DNA of 64,000 bases, from the NCBI RefSeq assembly GCF_004331455.1, contig NZ_SJJR01000005.1:295172-359171 (forward strand), written 5' to 3'. The DNA comes from Micromonospora zingiberis (lineage in GTDB: Bacteria; Actinomycetota; Actinomycetes; Mycobacteriales; Micromonosporaceae). This document shows, one piece after another, positions 1-11,679 of this stretch. Within the stretch, counting starts at the first letter, position 1; each line of letters begins with the position of its first letter. The translations under genes were made by a program, and so were the position numbers. The notes under the pieces were generated by a model. It saw only the letters and a program-made list of their open reading frames with translations, ran no database searches and was not told the DNA's origin.

Positions 1-24
1 CCTGTCCTGGGCGCCGATCGTTAG
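1..24 (+). CDS. 3' tail of an upstream gene (possibly yvcK/cofD-like)
   Basis: Frame 1 reads seven codons and then a TAG stop at 22-24, which is what the end of a coding region entering from the left would look like. In actinobacteria the gene directly before whiA is normally yvcK (CofD-like, UDP-sugar binding), so that is the expected identity. Seven residues cannot establish homology; the call rests on gene order only. Confidence 0.25.
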   Translation, partial: PVLGADR

Positions 25-78
25 ACACGTACGTAATCTCCGGCGACACGCCGGAACCGGTCCGTGAGGGGACGCACA

Positions 79-1059
79 ATGGCGATGACGGCTGCGGTCA
101 AGGACGAGCTGAGTCGGGTCGACGTGCCCAAGCCCTGCTGCCGGCGAGCGGAGATGGCCGCGCTGCTGCGGTTCGCCGGTGGGCTGCACATCGTCTCCGG
201 GCGGGTGGTGGTGGAGGCGGAACTGGACACCGGCGCGGTGGCCCGTCGGCTGCGCCGGGAGATCGCCGAGGTCTACGGCTACCCGAGTGAGATCCACGTA
301 CTGGCCTCCGGCGGGCTGCGCAAGGGCAGCCACTTCATCGTCCGGGTGGTCAAGGACGGCGAGGCCCTGGCCCGGCAGACCGGCCTGCTGGACGTGCGGG
401 GCCGGCCGGTGCGGGGCCTGCCGCCGCACGTGGTCGCCGCCAACGTCTGCTGCGCGGTCTCCGCCTGGCGGGGCGCGTTCATGGCCCACGGCTCGCTGAC
501 CGAGCCGGGACGCTCCAGCGCCCTGGAGATCACCTGTCCGGGGCCGGAATCCGCCCTGGCCCTGGTCGGCGCGGCCCGCCGGATCGGCATCACCGCGAAG
601 AACCGCGAGGTGCGCGGCGTGGACCGGGTGGTGGTCAAGGACGGTGACGCGATCGCCGCGCTGCTCACCCGCATCGGCGCCCACGCCAGCGTGCTGGCCT
701 GGGAGGAGCGTCGGGTCCGCCGGGAGGTACGCGCCACGGCCAACCGGTTGGCCAACTTCGACGACGCGAACCTGCGCCGCTCGGCGCGGGCGGCGGTGGC
801 CGCGGCGGCCCGGGTCACCCGGGCGCTGGAGATCCTCGCCGACGACGCGCCGTCGCATCTGACCTCCGCGGGTCGGCTGCGGTTGGAGCACCGGCAGGCG
901 TCCTTGGAGGAGTTGGGCGCGCTGGCCGACCCGCCGCTGACCAAGGACGCCATCGCCGGTCGGATCCGCCGGTTGCTGGCGCTGGCCGACAAGCGGGCGC
1001 GGGACCTCGGCATCCCGGATACCGAAGCGGCCGTCACGCCCGACATGCTCGTGGTCTGA
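79..1059 (+). CDS. whiA: WhiA sporulation/cell-division transcription regulator
   Basis: This is a 326-residue WhiA, the DNA-binding partner of WhiB in actinobacteria, needed for sporulation-associated cell division. The N-terminal two thirds form the degenerate LAGLIDADG-like fold (for example [14 protein letters not shown] near residue 25 and [15 protein letters not shown] near 135-150). The C-terminal helix-turn-helix includes [18 protein letters not shown] near 272-289. An in-frame GTG at 64 exists, but the ATG at 79 is preferred because GAGGGGA at 66-72 sits six bases before it and the protein then begins [10 protein letters not shown], as usual for WhiA. It is followed by a 329-base gap and then gapA, the standard actinobacterial order. 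Length and motifs look intact. Confidence 0.96.
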   Translation: MAMTAAVKDELSRVDVPKPCCRRAEMAALLRFAGGLHIVSGRVVVEAELDTGAVARRLRREIAEVYGYPSEIHVLASGGLRKGSHFIVRVVKDGEALARQTGLLDVRGRPVRGLPPHVVAANVCCAVSAWRGAFMAHGSLTEPGRSSALEITCPGPESALALVGAARRIGITAKNREVRGVDRVVVKDGDAIAALLTRIGAHASVLAWEERRVRREVRATANRLANFDDANLRRSARAAVAAAARVTRALEILADDAPSHLTSAGRLRLEHRQASLEELGALADPPLTKDAIAGRIRRLLALADKRARDLGIPDTEAAVTPDMLVV

Positions 1060-2393
<1,334 letters not shown>

Positions 2394-2445
2394 GTGCGAG
2401 CAGTGAGCTTGCGAGCCCCGCAGTCACGAACGGGAGGCTAGCTCC

Positions 2446-3669
2446 GTGAGCATCCGTACCCTCGACGACCTGCTCGCCGAGGGGGTGTCGGGTCGGCGCG
2501 TGCTGGTGCGCGCCGACCTGAACGTCCCGCTCGACAAGCAGACCGGTGCGATCACGGACGACGGTCGGATCCGCGCGGTCCTACCGACCCTGGGCGCGCT
2601 GACCGAGGCCGGCGCCAAGGTGGTCGTCTGCTCGCACCTGGGCCGGCCCAAGGGCACGCCGGATCCGCAGTTCAGCCTCAGCCCGGTGGCCGGGCGGCTC
2701 GGCGAGCTGCTCGGCGCCCCGGTGCACTTCGCCACCGACACGGTCGGCGAGTCGGCCGAGTCCACTGTCGCGGCGCTCGCCGACGGCGAGGTCGCGTTGC
2801 TGGAGAACCTCCGCTTCAACAAGGGAGAGACCAGCAAGGACGACGCCGAGCGGGGGGCCTTCGCCGACCAGCTCGCCGCGTTCGGTGACGCGTACGTCGA
2901 CGACGCCTTCGGCGCCGTGCACCGCAAGCACGCCAGCGTCTACGACGTACCGGCGCGGCTGCCGCACGTCGCCGGTCGCCTGGTGCTGCGCGAGGTGGAG
3001 GTGCTCTCCACCCTCACCGGTGACCCCGAGCGGCCGTACGTGGTGGTGCTCGGTGGGTCCAAGGTCTCCGACAAGCTCGCGGTGATCGAGGCGCTGCTGC
3101 CCACCGTCGACCGGCTGCTCATCGGCGGCGGCATGTGTTTCACCTTCCTCAAGGCGCAGGGCCACGAGATCGGCACCTCGCTGCTTGAGGAGGAGATGAT
3201 CGAGACCTGCCGCAACCTGCTGGAGCGGTCCGAGGGCAAGATCCTGCTCCCGGTCGACGTGGTGGCCGCGGACGCCTTCGCCCCGGACGCCGCGCACGAC
3301 GTGGTCCCGGCGAACGGCATCCCCAGCCACCGGGTCGGCCTGGACATCGGGCCGGAGACGGTGGCCGGGTTCGCCGCCGCGCTGCGCGGTTCGGTGGCCG
3401 ACGGTACGGCCAACGCGCGGACGATCTTCTGGAACGGCCCGATGGGCGTGTTCGAGATGCCGGCGTTCGCCAACGGCACCCGGGGCGTCGCCGAGGCGAT
3501 CGCCGAGTCCGACGCGTTCAGTGTCGTCGGCGGCGGTGACTCGGCCGCGGCGGTGCGGGCCCTGGGCCTGGACGAGAAGTCCTTCGGACATATCTCCACC
3601 GGCGGCGGCGCCTCCCTGGAGTACCTGGAGGGCAAGACCCTCCCCGGCATCGCGGCTCTGGAGAACTGA
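2446..3669 (+). CDS. pgk: phosphoglycerate kinase
   Basis: This 407-residue kinase makes ATP and 3-phosphoglycerate from 1,3-bisphosphoglycerate. The substrate-binding RADLNVPLD is near residue 22, GGSKVSDK near 203, and the nucleotide-binding [11 protein letters not shown] near 363. The GTG start has GGGAGGC at 2432-2438 upstream. The stop TGA (3667-3669) overlaps the tpiA start by one base, which implies translational coupling. Full length for the family. Confidence 0.97.
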   Translation: MSIRTLDDLLAEGVSGRRVLVRADLNVPLDKQTGAITDDGRIRAVLPTLGALTEAGAKVVVCSHLGRPKGTPDPQFSLSPVAGRLGELLGAPVHFATDTVGESAESTVAALADGEVALLENLRFNKGETSKDDAERGAFADQLAAFGDAYVDDAFGAVHRKHASVYDVPARLPHVAGRLVLREVEVLSTLTGDPERPYVVVLGGSKVSDKLAVIEALLPTVDRLLIGGGMCFTFLKAQGHEIGTSLLEEEMIETCRNLLERSEGKILLPVDVVAADAFAPDAAHDVVPANGIPSHRVGLDIGPETVAGFAAALRGSVADGTANARTIFWNGPMGVFEMPAFANGTRGVAEAIAESDAFSVVGGGDSAAAVRALGLDEKSFGHISTGGGASLEYLEGKTLPGIAALEN

Positions 3670-4460
3670 TGGCGAGCGCTCCCCGCCGGCCCCTGATGGC
3701 CGGCAACTGGAAGATGAACCTCAACCACCTCGAGGCCAACCTGCTGGTGCAGAAGCTGGCGGCCAGCCTCACCGAGAAGCAGCTCACCGAGGTGGAGACG
3801 GTGGTCCTGCCGCCGTTCACCGACCTGCGTACGGTGCAGACCGTCGTGGAGGGCGACAAGCTGCTGATCGGCTACGGGGCCCAGGACCTCTCACCGCACG
3901 CGTCCGGCGCGTACACCGGTGAGATCTCCGGGGCGATGCTGGCCAAGCTGGGCTGCACGTACGTGGTGGTCGGGCACTCCGAGCGGCGGGCCTACCACCA
4001 CGAGGACGACGCCCAGGTGCGGGCCAAGGTGCAGGCCGCGCTGGCCAACGGGCTCACCCCGATCCTCTGCGTCGGTGAGGGGCTGGACGTGCGGGAGCAG
4101 GGCGGGCACGTGGCGCACTGCTCCGACCAGCTCGACGCGGCGCTCAAGGGGCTGCCCGCCGAGCAGGTGACCAAGGTCGTGGTGGCCTACGAGCCGGTCT
4201 GGGCGATCGGCACCGGCAAGACGGCCACGCCGGAGGACGCCCAGGAGGTGTGCGGCGCGGTGCGGTCCCGGCTCGCCGAGACCTTCGACCAGGCCACCGC
4301 CGACCAGGTGCGGGTCCTCTACGGCGGCTCGGTGAAGTCGTCGAACATCGCGGCGATCATGGCCCAGCCGGACGTGGACGGGGCCCTGATCGGCGGCGCC
4401 AGCCTGGACGCCGAGGAGTTCGCGAAGATCTGCCGGTTCCCGGAGCACATCACCGGCTGA
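3669..4460 (+). CDS. tpiA: triosephosphate isomerase
   Basis: This 263-residue enzyme interconverts dihydroxyacetone phosphate and glyceraldehyde-3-phosphate. Visible motifs are NWKMN near residue 12, the catalytic-His segment VVGHSERR near 100, the catalytic-Glu segment [11 protein letters not shown] near 173, and the phosphate-binding YGGSVK near 217. Its ATG overlaps the pgk stop by one base. The gene is complete and in the usual pgk-tpiA-secG order. Confidence 0.97.
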   Translation: MASAPRRPLMAGNWKMNLNHLEANLLVQKLAASLTEKQLTEVETVVLPPFTDLRTVQTVVEGDKLLIGYGAQDLSPHASGAYTGEISGAMLAKLGCTYVVVGHSERRAYHHEDDAQVRAKVQAALANGLTPILCVGEGLDVREQGGHVAHCSDQLDAALKGLPAEQVTKVVVAYEPVWAIGTGKTATPEDAQEVCGAVRSRLAETFDQATADQVRVLYGGSVKSSNIAAIMAQPDVDGALIGGASLDAEEFAKICRFPEHITG

Positions 4461-4555
4461 TCGCTCGCTATCCTTGACTCCGCCCGTCCGCCGGTCGGTG
4501 CCGCCGTGCCCGAACTGCCCGGGCGAGGATCGTAACGAGAGGACTGACCCCCGCC

Positions 4556-4810
4556 ATGCCGATCTGGTTCGCCTACACGTTGATCGTGTTGCTGGTCATC
4601 ACGAGCTTCATGCTCGTCCTGCTGATTCTGCTGCACCGGGGCAAGGGTGGTGGGTTGTCCAGCATGTTCGGCGGTGGCGTCAGCTCCAGCCTGGCCGGTT
4701 CGTCAGTGGCTGAGAAGAACCTCGACCGTTACACCGTCCTGGTGGGCATCGTCTGGTTCGCCTGCATCGTCGGGCTCGGTCTCTGGCTTCGGTTGCAGGT
4801 GGGCGTCTGA
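4556..4810 (+). CDS. secG: SecG preprotein translocase subunit
   Basis: This 84-residue membrane protein is the small accessory subunit of the SecYEG channel. It has two hydrophobic helices (about residues 4-26 and 56-78) joined by the conserved Gly/Ser-rich loop LHRGKGGGLSSMFGGG, typical of SecG. A GAGAGGA ribosome site precedes the ATG. Placement downstream of tpiA is standard in actinobacteria. A strong hairpin follows the stop. Confidence 0.95.
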   Translation: MPIWFAYTLIVLLVITSFMLVLLILLHRGKGGGLSSMFGGGVSSSLAGSSVAEKNLDRYTVLVGIVWFACIVGLGLWLRLQVGV

Positions 4811-4833
4811 ACAGGCGTCGCTAGTCGTACAAT

Positions 4834-4869
4834 CTGCGCGCGGTCCGTCACTCGACGGGCCGCGCGCAG
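4834..4869 (+). terminator. hairpin terminator after secG
   Basis: CTGCGCGCGGTCCGT pairs with ACGGGCCGCGCGCAG as a 15-bp stem (one U-G wobble) around the six-base loop CACTCG, followed by TCCGTTT. It lies 23 bases past the secG stop and before rbpA, so it likely ends the gap-secG transcript. Confidence 0.7.
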
Positions 4870-4947
4870 TCCGTTTCACCCGCTGCACCGCGTCGCCCGC
4901 CGTCCACCTCCCGACGGCGGTCCCCTCCGACGACAGGAGCTAGCGCC

Positions 4948-5292
4948 GTGCCGAACGGCCACGTCATCCGGGGCGCCCGAGTCGGGTCCGCGCCGCCACG
5001 CCACCCCGAACGTCACCGGCCGGTTCCGTGCCGGTCGGTCAGCTACTGGTGCCGCAACGGGCACCGTACCGACATCCGCATCGCCGCCGAGGCGACGGAC
5101 CCGACCGTGTGGGACTGCACCCGTTGTGGCCTGCCGGCCGGTCCGGACGCGCAGGACCCGCCGGGCCGGGCCCGCGCCGAGCCGTACAAGACCCACTTGG
5201 CGTACGTGAAGGAGCGGCGTACCGAGGCCGAGGGGGAGGCGATCCTGGCCGAGGCCCTCGCCTCGCTGCGTAGCCGTCGCGGCGACCGCTGA
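4948..5292 (+). CDS. rbpA: RNA polymerase-binding protein RbpA
   Basis: This 114-residue protein belongs to the actinobacterial RbpA family, which binds the primary sigma factor and RNA polymerase, stabilises the open complex and affects rifampicin response. It shows the N-terminal VIRGARVGS segment, a zinc-ribbon-like centre with CRNGH and CTRCG cysteines, and the C-terminal sigma-interaction segment (KTHLAYVKERRTEAEGEAIL, about residues 80-99). The GTG start at 4948 has CAGGAGC at 4934-4940. It stands alone after the secG terminator and converges on the pgl operon. Confidence 0.9.
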   Translation: MPNGHVIRGARVGSAPPRHPERHRPVPCRSVSYWCRNGHRTDIRIAAEATDPTVWDCTRCGLPAGPDAQDPPGRARAEPYKTHLAYVKERRTEAEGEAILAEALASLRSRRGDR

Positions 5293-5305
5293 GTCCGGCT
5301 GCGCC

Positions 5306-5363
5306 CCGCCAGGTCGCTCGTTAACCCGCCAGGCCGCTGTTAACCCGCCAGGTCGCTGTTAAA
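5306..5363. repeat. three tandem 19-20 bp direct repeats
   Basis: The unit CCGCCAGGTCGCTGTTAAC occurs three times with small changes at 5306-5325, 5326-5344 and 5345-5363, just after rbpA and running into the dispersed element at 5358. The shared GTTAA(C) ends resemble the ends of that element. Function unknown. Confidence 0.75.
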
Positions 5364-5409
5364 AGGGGGCCCCTTTACTACGCGAGGCGTTAATAAGGGG
5401 CCCTTCCTT
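5358..5409 (-). repeat. dispersed 3'-end element, copy A
   Basis: Read on the minus strand it starts AAGGAAGGGCCCCTTATTAA immediately after the pgl stop codon and ends CCCCCTTTTAAC, about 52 bases. It matches the copies at 15058-15107 and 45087-45138 in length, half-site structure and the CGCCTGCG-like spacer. Each half carries a small dyad (AAGGG/CCCTT type). It lies between convergent rbpA and pgl and may act as a terminator or RNA 3'-end element. Confidence 0.7.
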
Positions 5410-6174
5410 TCACCGGAGGCTGCGGAAGCGGGCGGGGACGGAGGCTGCGGCGGCGCGGTCGAGCAGCCAGAGGGTACGGCCGGTGCCCTGCACGCCGGCC
5501 GCCGGGATCTGCACCGGGCCGGCGCCGGCCAGCGCCATGCCGACCGCGTTGGCCTTGTCGGCGCCGCCGGCCACCAGCCACACCTCCTCGGCGGTGTTGA
5601 TCGTCGGCAGGGTGAGGGTGATCCGCACCGGCGGCGGTTTCGGGCTGCCCCGTACCGCGCTGACCGGCCGGCTCTCGTAGTGCACCGGATGTTCGGGGAA
5701 GACCGAGGCGACGTGCCCGTCCTCGCCGACGCCGAGCATCAGCACGTCGAAGTGGGGGAGTGCGGCGGTGCCGGGGCGGGCGGCGCGGGCCAGTTCGGCC
5801 GCGTACCGGGCGGCGGCCTCCTCCGGGTCGGCACCGGCGTCGGAGGCCGGCATCGGGTGGATCCGGGCCGGGTCCACCGGCAACGCGTCGAGCAACGCCG
5901 CCCGCGCCTGGGTCTCGTTGCGCTCCGGGTCACCGGCGGGCAGGAACCGTTCGTCGCCCCACCAGAAATCCACCCGCGACCAGTCCACCGCGTCCTTGGC
6001 GGGTAGGGCGGCGACGGCCCGGTACACGGCGGCGGCGATCCGGCCACCGGTGAGCACCACGCTCGCCTGACCGCGCTCGGCCTGCGCGTCGAGCAGCTTC
6101 ACCACCAACCGCGCCGCGACCGACTGCGCCAGTAGATCGGCATCGGCGTGTACGGCGACACTCGCCTCACTCAT
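5410..6174 (-). CDS. pgl: 6-phosphogluconolactonase
   Basis: This 254-residue enzyme hydrolyses 6-phosphogluconolactone to 6-phosphogluconate, step two of the oxidative pentose phosphate pathway. Typical motifs are TGGRIAAAVYRA near residue 42, FWWGDERFLP near 70 and the active-site LGVGEDGHVASVFP near 146. The ATG has AAGGAC upstream. It is the last gene of the minus-strand tkt-tal-pgi-zwf-opcA-pgl run, 53 bases after opcA, and ends directly in a dispersed element. Confidence 0.95.
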   Translation of the reverse strand: MSEASVAVHADADLLAQSVAARLVVKLLDAQAERGQASVVLTGGRIAAAVYRAVAALPAKDAVDWSRVDFWWGDERFLPAGDPERNETQARAALLDALPVDPARIHPMPASDAGADPEEAAARYAAELARAARPGTAALPHFDVLMLGVGEDGHVASVFPEHPVHYESRPVSAVRGSPKPPPVRITLTLPTINTAEEVWLVAGGADKANAVGMALAGAGPVQIPAAGVQGTGRTLWLLDRAAAASVPARFRSLR

Positions 6175-6227
6175 GGTGTCCTTCCGCGACCGCCCGGGCG
6201 GTCGGTGTCGTGCCAGCTTGGCGAGGG

Positions 6228-7244
6228 TCAGGATCCGGTGTTGGTGGTGGCGTGGGCGGTGACCCCGGCCTCGGCCCGCTCGGCGGTGGCCGGGTCCTTC
6301 CAGACGTGCACCCGCTGCCCGGGGCGGCGATCCAGGTTGGTCAGGCCGGCGAAGGCACCCAGTGCCTCCGCGTACACCTGGTCGGGGCCGAGCCGGCGCA
6401 ACTCCTCGGCCAACTCGTCACCGAGTGGCCGGCGCACCAGCGGCAGCATTCGGTCCTCCTGGCCGGTGCGCCGGAAGACCGCCATGCTGTCGTCCCTGGT
6501 CAGCGTCAGCTCGTCGCCGTTGGCGCAGCCCAGCTGCACCTCCCGCATGCGCGGGAACTCCTTGGTCCGCTCCCAGCGCGGCTTGATGCCCAACCGGCTG
6601 CGCAGCCAACCGCGCATCAACGCGGCGGTCGGGTCGGTCGGCGGCGCGACCACCGCCGCCTCGGTGAGCTGCGCGTCGGTGGTGTCGAACGCGCCGGCCA
6701 CCAGGGTCCGCCACGGGGTGATCCGGGTCCAGGCGAGGTCGGTGTCGCCCGGCGCGTAGTCCCGGGCGCGTTGCCGGAGCGCGTCGATCGGGTCGGCGGC
6801 CTGGGCCGCGTCGGTGATCCGCCGGTCGGCGACCACCCCGAGGAAGTCGGTGGCGATCTCCGTCGGTGGCTCGCCGTGCCACCAGGTCACCACCGGTACG
6901 TCCGGCACCAGCAGCGGCATGACCACCGACTCGGCGTGCAGCGCGAGCCGGCCGTACATCCGCATGACCACCGCCTCGCAGGGGCCCAGCCGCCCGCCGA
7001 CGACGATCTCCGCGTCGAGCCGGCTGCGGTCGCGCTCGACGTCGGAGCGGACGACCACCAGCAGCCGGCACGGGTGCGCGGCGGCGGCGATGGTGGCCGC
7101 CGCCTCCGCCTCGCGTACCCGCTTCTCGTCGACCACCACGATCAGGGTCAGGGCCATGCCGCTGGCCACCCCGCCGGCACTGCGCCGCTCGGCGGCGAGC
7201 GCCTTGACCACCTCGTTGCCGGTGGTGTCCCACAGTCCGATCAA
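6228..7244 (-). CDS. opcA: OpcA, glucose-6-phosphate dehydrogenase assembly protein
   Basis: This 338-residue protein belongs to the OpcA family, an allosteric/assembly partner of glucose-6-phosphate dehydrogenase in cyanobacteria and actinobacteria. It is recognised by overall sequence (GLWDTTGNEVVKAL at the N-terminus, VPVVTWWHGEPP near 116, and a C-terminal half rich in charged segments) and by its place 31 bases after zwf. The start is a TTG at 7244, supported by a perfect AGGAGG five to six bases upstream; no better ATG or GTG is available. It has no catalytic motif of its own. Confidence 0.93.
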   Translation of the reverse strand: MIGLWDTTGNEVVKALAAERRSAGGVASGMALTLIVVVDEKRVREAEAAATIAAAAHPCRLLVVVRSDVERDRSRLDAEIVVGGRLGPCEAVVMRMYGRLALHAESVVMPLLVPDVPVVTWWHGEPPTEIATDFLGVVADRRITDAAQAADPIDALRQRARDYAPGDTDLAWTRITPWRTLVAGAFDTTDAQLTEAAVVAPPTDPTAALMRGWLRSRLGIKPRWERTKEFPRMREVQLGCANGDELTLTRDDSMAVFRRTGQEDRMLPLVRRPLGDELAEELRRLGPDQVYAEALGAFAGLTNLDRRPGQRVHVWKDPATAERAEAGVTAHATTNTGS

Positions 7245-7275
7245 CGGAGCCTCCTGGTTTGCTCGTGGTGCCCGG

Positions 7276-8790
7276 TCACGCCCGCCGCCACGCCCGGCCT
7301 TCGCGGGCCAGCATCTCGTCGGCGGCGCGGGGACCCCACTCGCCGGCCCGGTAGGGCTCGGGCTTCGTGCCCTCCCAGGCGTGTTCCAGCGGGTCCACCA
7401 CGGCCCAGCTCTGTTCGACCTCGGCGGCGTCCGGGAAGAGCGTCCGGTCGCCGATCAGCACGTCCAGCACCAACCGCTCGTACGCCTCGGGGCTGGATTC
7501 GGTGAACGCCTCGCCGTACTGGAAGTCCATCGCGATGTCGCGGACCTCCATCGTGGTGCCCGGCACCTTGGAGCCGAACTTGAGCACCACACCCTCGTCC
7601 GGCTGGACCCGGATGACGAGCTGGTTGTTGCCGAGCATCTCCATGTCCGCCGGGTTGAACGGCAGGTGCGGGGCCTGCTTGAACATCACCGCGACCTCGG
7701 TCACCCGGCGGGGCAGGCGCTTGCCGGCCCGGATGTAGAACGGCACCTCGGCCCACCGGCGGTTCTGGATGCCGAGCCGGACCGCCACGTACGTCTCGGT
7801 GGTCGACGTCGGCGGTACGCCGTCCTCCTCCAGGTAACCCTTGGCCCGCTGCCCACCGACCCAGCCGGGCAGGTACTGCCCGCGTACGGTGCCCTCGGCG
7901 ACGTCCCGGGGCAGGGTGATGGCCTTGAGTACCTTCAGCTTCTCGGCCCGGATCTCGTCGGCGTCGAAGCTGGTCGGCTCCTCCATGGCGACCAGGGCGA
8001 GCAGTTGCAGCAGGTGGTTCTGCAACACGTCGCGGGCGGTGCCGACGGAGTCGTAGAAGCCGGCCCGGGAGCCGATCCCGACGTCCTCGGCCATGGTGAT
8101 CTGCACCGAGTCGACGTACTGCGAGTTCCACAATGGTTCGAAGAGGCTGTTGGCGAAGCGCAGGGCGAGGATGTTCTGCACCGTCTCCTTGCCCAGGTAG
8201 TGGTCGATGCGGAACACGTCCCGCCGGGTGAACACGTCGTCCACCAGGTCGTTGAGTGCCTTGGCCGAGGGCAGGTCGTGCCCGAACGGCTTCTCCACCA
8301 CCACCCGGCGCCAGCCGCCGCACTTCCCGTTGTCGGCCATCCCGGTGCGGGCCAACTGCTTGAGCACCACCGGAAACGCCGCCGGTGGGATGGAGAAGTA
8401 GAACGCCGCGTTGCCGTGGATGCCGTGGCTGTCGCGCAGGCCCTCCAGGCAGTTGGCCAGGTTGTCGAAGGCGGTGTCGTCGTCGAACGAACCGCCGACG
8501 AACTTGATGTTGTGCTCCAGCCGCGACCAGACCTCCTCGCGCCACGGTGTGCGCGAGTGGGCCTTGGCCGCCTCCCGGGCCAGCGACGCGAAGTCGCCGT
8601 CGCCCCAGTCCCGCCGGGCGAACCCGACGACCACGAAACCGGGCGGCAGCAGCCCCCGGTTGGCCAGGTCGTACACCGCCGGCAGCAGCTTCTTCTGGGC
8701 CAGGTCACCGGTCACTCCGAAGATCACCAGAGCACATGGCTCCGGGATCCGCGGTAGCCGCCGGTCCTGCGGGTCGCGCAGCGGGTTCAC
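7276..8790 (-). CDS. zwf: glucose-6-phosphate dehydrogenase
   Basis: This 504-residue enzyme oxidises glucose-6-phosphate to 6-phosphogluconolactone and makes NADPH. The nucleotide-binding [14 protein letters not shown] is near residues 25-38, EKPFGHD near 172, and the catalytic [12 protein letters not shown] near 197-208. The GTG start at 8790 follows AGGAGG with a short spacer. It sits 37 bases after pgi and 31 before opcA, consistent with one transcript. Confidence 0.97.
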   Translation of the reverse strand: MNPLRDPQDRRLPRIPEPCALVIFGVTGDLAQKKLLPAVYDLANRGLLPPGFVVVGFARRDWGDGDFASLAREAAKAHSRTPWREEVWSRLEHNIKFVGGSFDDDTAFDNLANCLEGLRDSHGIHGNAAFYFSIPPAAFPVVLKQLARTGMADNGKCGGWRRVVVEKPFGHDLPSAKALNDLVDDVFTRRDVFRIDHYLGKETVQNILALRFANSLFEPLWNSQYVDSVQITMAEDVGIGSRAGFYDSVGTARDVLQNHLLQLLALVAMEEPTSFDADEIRAEKLKVLKAITLPRDVAEGTVRGQYLPGWVGGQRAKGYLEEDGVPPTSTTETYVAVRLGIQNRRWAEVPFYIRAGKRLPRRVTEVAVMFKQAPHLPFNPADMEMLGNNQLVIRVQPDEGVVLKFGSKVPGTTMEVRDIAMDFQYGEAFTESSPEAYERLVLDVLIGDRTLFPDAAEVEQSWAVVDPLEHAWEGTKPEPYRAGEWGPRAADEMLAREGRAWRRA

Positions 8791-8827
8791 GCCGCCTCCT
8801 CGCTCCGCTCGTCCACGTCGTCCATCG

Positions 8828-10453
8828 TCATGCCCGCAGCGACCCGACCGCGTCGAGCAGCTGGGCCAGGCCCGCCGACCGCTCGGTCAGGTGCAGTCGC
8901 AGTAGTGGGCGTTCGCGACCGGCCAGGGCCCGCCGGTCGCCGGCGGCCTGCGCCGCCTGTAGCTCCCCGAAGGAGTACGGCTTTCCGGGCACCGGCAGAT
9001 CAACATCGACCGTACCGGTTACCTGAAGAAAACTACCCACCCGTGGGCCACCTCTGTGGTACTGGCCCGTGGCGTACCGGTGGCGCGGCCCCCAACCGAA
9101 GGTGACCGGGCGCCGGGTGACCTGCGCCAGCAGTGGACGCAGCCGGTCGGCCTCGGCCTCGGCGTGCCGATCCAGGTACGCCGTCACCGCCAGGTAGCCG
9201 TCCTCGCCCAGCCCGGCCAGCAGGTGCCGCAGCGCGCCGAACAGGTCGGCCGGGGCGCCCGGTGGGGCGTACACCTCGATCGCGCCCTCGGTCGACGACG
9301 GCGGCGCCGTCGGCGGACCCTCGGCCAGGATCGCTTCGACGTGCTCCTCGACCTCGGTCAGGTGCGGCTGGTCGAACGGGTCGACTCCCAGCACACCGGC
9401 GGCGAGCACGGTGGCGTACTCCCAGGCCAGGAACTGGGCGCCGAGCGGGCCGTTGACCGCGAGGTCGGGGGCGACGCCGGGCGCGGGCAGGTCACCCGCG
9501 GCGAGCGCGCCCCCGTAGCTGACGGTGAGCAGGTCGGGGCCGGTCAGGCCAGGGCTGTCCGGTGACTCGACCACCACCGGCAGCAGACCGAGCCCGTCCT
9601 TGCCGGTGGACTCGGCGAGCAACTGCTCCACCCAGTCGCCCAGCCCTTCGACGCCGGTGCCGTCGCCGACCAGGGCGACCTTGTCCCGTCCCGTCGTCGC
9701 GGCGGCGGCCAACGCCGCGCCGAGCGCCAGGCCGGGGTTGGCGTCGGTGCTCTCCAGCGAGGCCGCGAACTCCTCGGCCTGGTCGAGCAGGTCGACCACC
9801 GCGACCCCGGCCAGCGCGCAGGGGACCAGACCGTACGCGGTCAGCGCCGGGTACCGGCCGGCCACCTCGGGATCACCGGGCACCACGATGGCACCCAGCT
9901 CGGTGGCGACCGCCTCCAGCGGCGAGCCCGGGTCGGTGACCACGACGAAGTGCCGCCCCGCCTCGGCTTCGGTCATGCCCGAGTCCAGGAACGCCTGCCA
10001 GTAGGCACGCCGGTGGCAGTCGGTCTCCACCGTCGTACCGGACTTGCCGGCCAGTACGACGACGGTGCGGTCCAGCCGGTCGGCCAGCGTGGCGCGTACC
10101 TGACCGGGATCGGTGGTGTCGAGCACGGTCAGCGGCCGGCCGGTGGTCCGGGCGATGGCCTGCGGCGCGAGCGACGAGCCGCCCATGCCGGCGAGCACCA
10201 CGTGATCCAGGTCGGCCAGCTCCGCGGTCAGCTCGGCGAGCTGGGGGAGCAGCTCGCGGCTGCGCCGGTGGGCGTCCCGCCAACCGAGCCCGGCGCCGCC
10301 ACGGGTGCGATCCCGGGCGACCAGCCGACCCGGCACGCCGGCCTCGACCAGCGCCTGCCGGGTGGAGGCCGGCGCGCTGGCGTCCACGGCCTGCGCGCCG
10401 TACACCGCGAGACCACCAGCGGCCTCGGCCGGTGCGGCCAGCAGATCACCCAC
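8828..10453 (-). CDS. pgi: glucose-6-phosphate isomerase (actinobacterial divergent type)
   Basis: This 541-residue SIS-fold isomerase interconverts glucose-6-phosphate and fructose-6-phosphate. It shows [15 protein letters not shown] near residue 87, the phosphate-binding GKSGTTVET near 135 and [15 protein letters not shown] near 272. It resembles the isomerase half of TAL-PGI fusion enzymes more than the E. coli type. Here the transaldolase is the separate gene directly upstream, 48 bases away. The start is a GTG at 10453 with only a weak purine-rich site, so the first residues are less certain. Confidence 0.9.
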   Translation of the reverse strand: MGDLLAAPAEAAGGLAVYGAQAVDASAPASTRQALVEAGVPGRLVARDRTRGGAGLGWRDAHRRSRELLPQLAELTAELADLDHVVLAGMGGSSLAPQAIARTTGRPLTVLDTTDPGQVRATLADRLDRTVVVLAGKSGTTVETDCHRRAYWQAFLDSGMTEAEAGRHFVVVTDPGSPLEAVATELGAIVVPGDPEVAGRYPALTAYGLVPCALAGVAVVDLLDQAEEFAASLESTDANPGLALGAALAAAATTGRDKVALVGDGTGVEGLGDWVEQLLAESTGKDGLGLLPVVVESPDSPGLTGPDLLTVSYGGALAAGDLPAPGVAPDLAVNGPLGAQFLAWEYATVLAAGVLGVDPFDQPHLTEVEEHVEAILAEGPPTAPPSSTEGAIEVYAPPGAPADLFGALRHLLAGLGEDGYLAVTAYLDRHAEAEADRLRPLLAQVTRRPVTFGWGPRHRYATGQYHRGGPRVGSFLQVTGTVDVDLPVPGKPYSFGELQAAQAAGDRRALAGRERPLLRLHLTERSAGLAQLLDAVGSLRA

Positions 10454-10501
10454 GCCGCCACCCGGTGCGGGCGGCGGCGTGGGAGACGCCGGAGCGCAGT
10501 G

Positions 10502-11662
10502 TCACGCAGCTCCTCCGGCCTGCGCGGCGGCGCCGCCCGGATGACCGGTGCCCTGGGCGGCGGCGGCCAGCGACTTGCGTACGCCGTCGAGCAGTTCGTG
10601 CCAGCTGGCCTCGAACTTCTCCACGCCCTCCCGTTCCAGCGTGTCGATCACGTCGGCCATGTCGACGCCCGCCGAGGCGAGGTGCTCGAAGACCTGCCGG
10701 GCGTCGTCGTACGCGTCGGTGACGGTGTCCGGGCGGGTCTCGCCGTGCTCGGCGTAGGCGTGGATGACCGCCTCCGGCATGGTGTTGACCGTGCCCGGTG
10801 CGATCAGCTCCTCGACGTAGATCACGTCCCGGTAGTCCGGGTTCTTCGTCGAGGTGGACGCCCAGAGCGGGCGCTGCGGGTGCGCACCGGCGTCGGCCAG
10901 GGCCCGCCAGCGGTCGCTGGCGAAGACCTCGCTGTAGCGCTCGTACGCCAACCGGGCGTTGGCCACGGCCGCCTTGCCGCGCAACGCCTTGGCCTGATCC
11001 GAGCCGATCTTCTCCAGCCGCTTGTCGACCTCGGTGTCGACCCGGGAGACGAAGAACGAGGCCACCGAGCCGATCTTCGACAGGTCGTGGCCGTTGGCCT
11101 TGGCCTGCTCCAGGCCGGCGAGGAACGCCTCCATCACCTGGGAGTAGCGGTCCAGCCCGAAGATCAGCGTGACGTTCACGCTGATCCCCTCGGCCAGCGT
11201 GGCGGTGATCGCCGGCAGGCCGGCCTCGGTCGCCGGGATCTTGATGAACAGGTTCGGCCGGTCGACCAGCCACCACAGCGCCTTGGCCTCGGCCACGGTG
11301 CGCTGCGACTCGTGGGCCAGCCGCGGGTCCACCTCGATCGAGACCCGGCCGTCGACGCCACCACTGGCGTCGTACCCCGGGCGCATCACGTCGCAGGCCC
11401 ACCGCACGTCGTACGTGGTGAGCATGCGGACCGCCTCCTCCACGTCGACGCCCCGCACGGCCAGGTCCCGCAGCTGCCAGTCGTAGGTGTCGGCGTCGCT
11501 CAGCGCCTTGGCGAAGATCGTCGGGTTGGTGGTCACCCCGACCACGTGCTTCTCCCGGCGCAGCTGGTCCAGCCCACCGGAGGACAGCCGTACCCGAGAA
11601 AGGTCGTCGAGCCAGATCGCCACCTTCGCGGCGGAAAGCTCACCCAGCCTGTCGGTCGTCAT
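10502..11662 (-). CDS. tal: transaldolase
   Basis: This 386-residue class I aldolase-like enzyme transfers a dihydroxyacetone unit in the non-oxidative pentose phosphate branch. The conserved [13 protein letters not shown] is near residue 40, the Schiff-base lysine lies in NLFIKIPAT near 138, and [12 protein letters not shown] lies near 290. The ATG at 11662 is used; an in-frame TTG at 11671 is closer to the GAGGGGA site and would add three residues. tkt ends 17 bases upstream and pgi follows 48 bases downstream. Confidence 0.95.
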   Translation of the reverse strand: MTTDRLGELSAAKVAIWLDDLSRVRLSSGGLDQLRREKHVVGVTTNPTIFAKALSDADTYDWQLRDLAVRGVDVEEAVRMLTTYDVRWACDVMRPGYDASGGVDGRVSIEVDPRLAHESQRTVAEAKALWWLVDRPNLFIKIPATEAGLPAITATLAEGISVNVTLIFGLDRYSQVMEAFLAGLEQAKANGHDLSKIGSVASFFVSRVDTEVDKRLEKIGSDQAKALRGKAAVANARLAYERYSEVFASDRWRALADAGAHPQRPLWASTSTKNPDYRDVIYVEELIAPGTVNTMPEAVIHAYAEHGETRPDTVTDAYDDARQVFEHLASAGVDMADVIDTLEREGVEKFEASWHELLDGVRKSLAAAAQGTGHPGGAAAQAGGAA

Positions 11663-11679
11663 GTGCGTCAACGCTCCCC

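Noticed and set aside
5306..5363. three tandem repeats considered as a CRISPR or attachment site
   Set aside because: The units are contiguous with no spacers and no integrase or cas gene is nearby.
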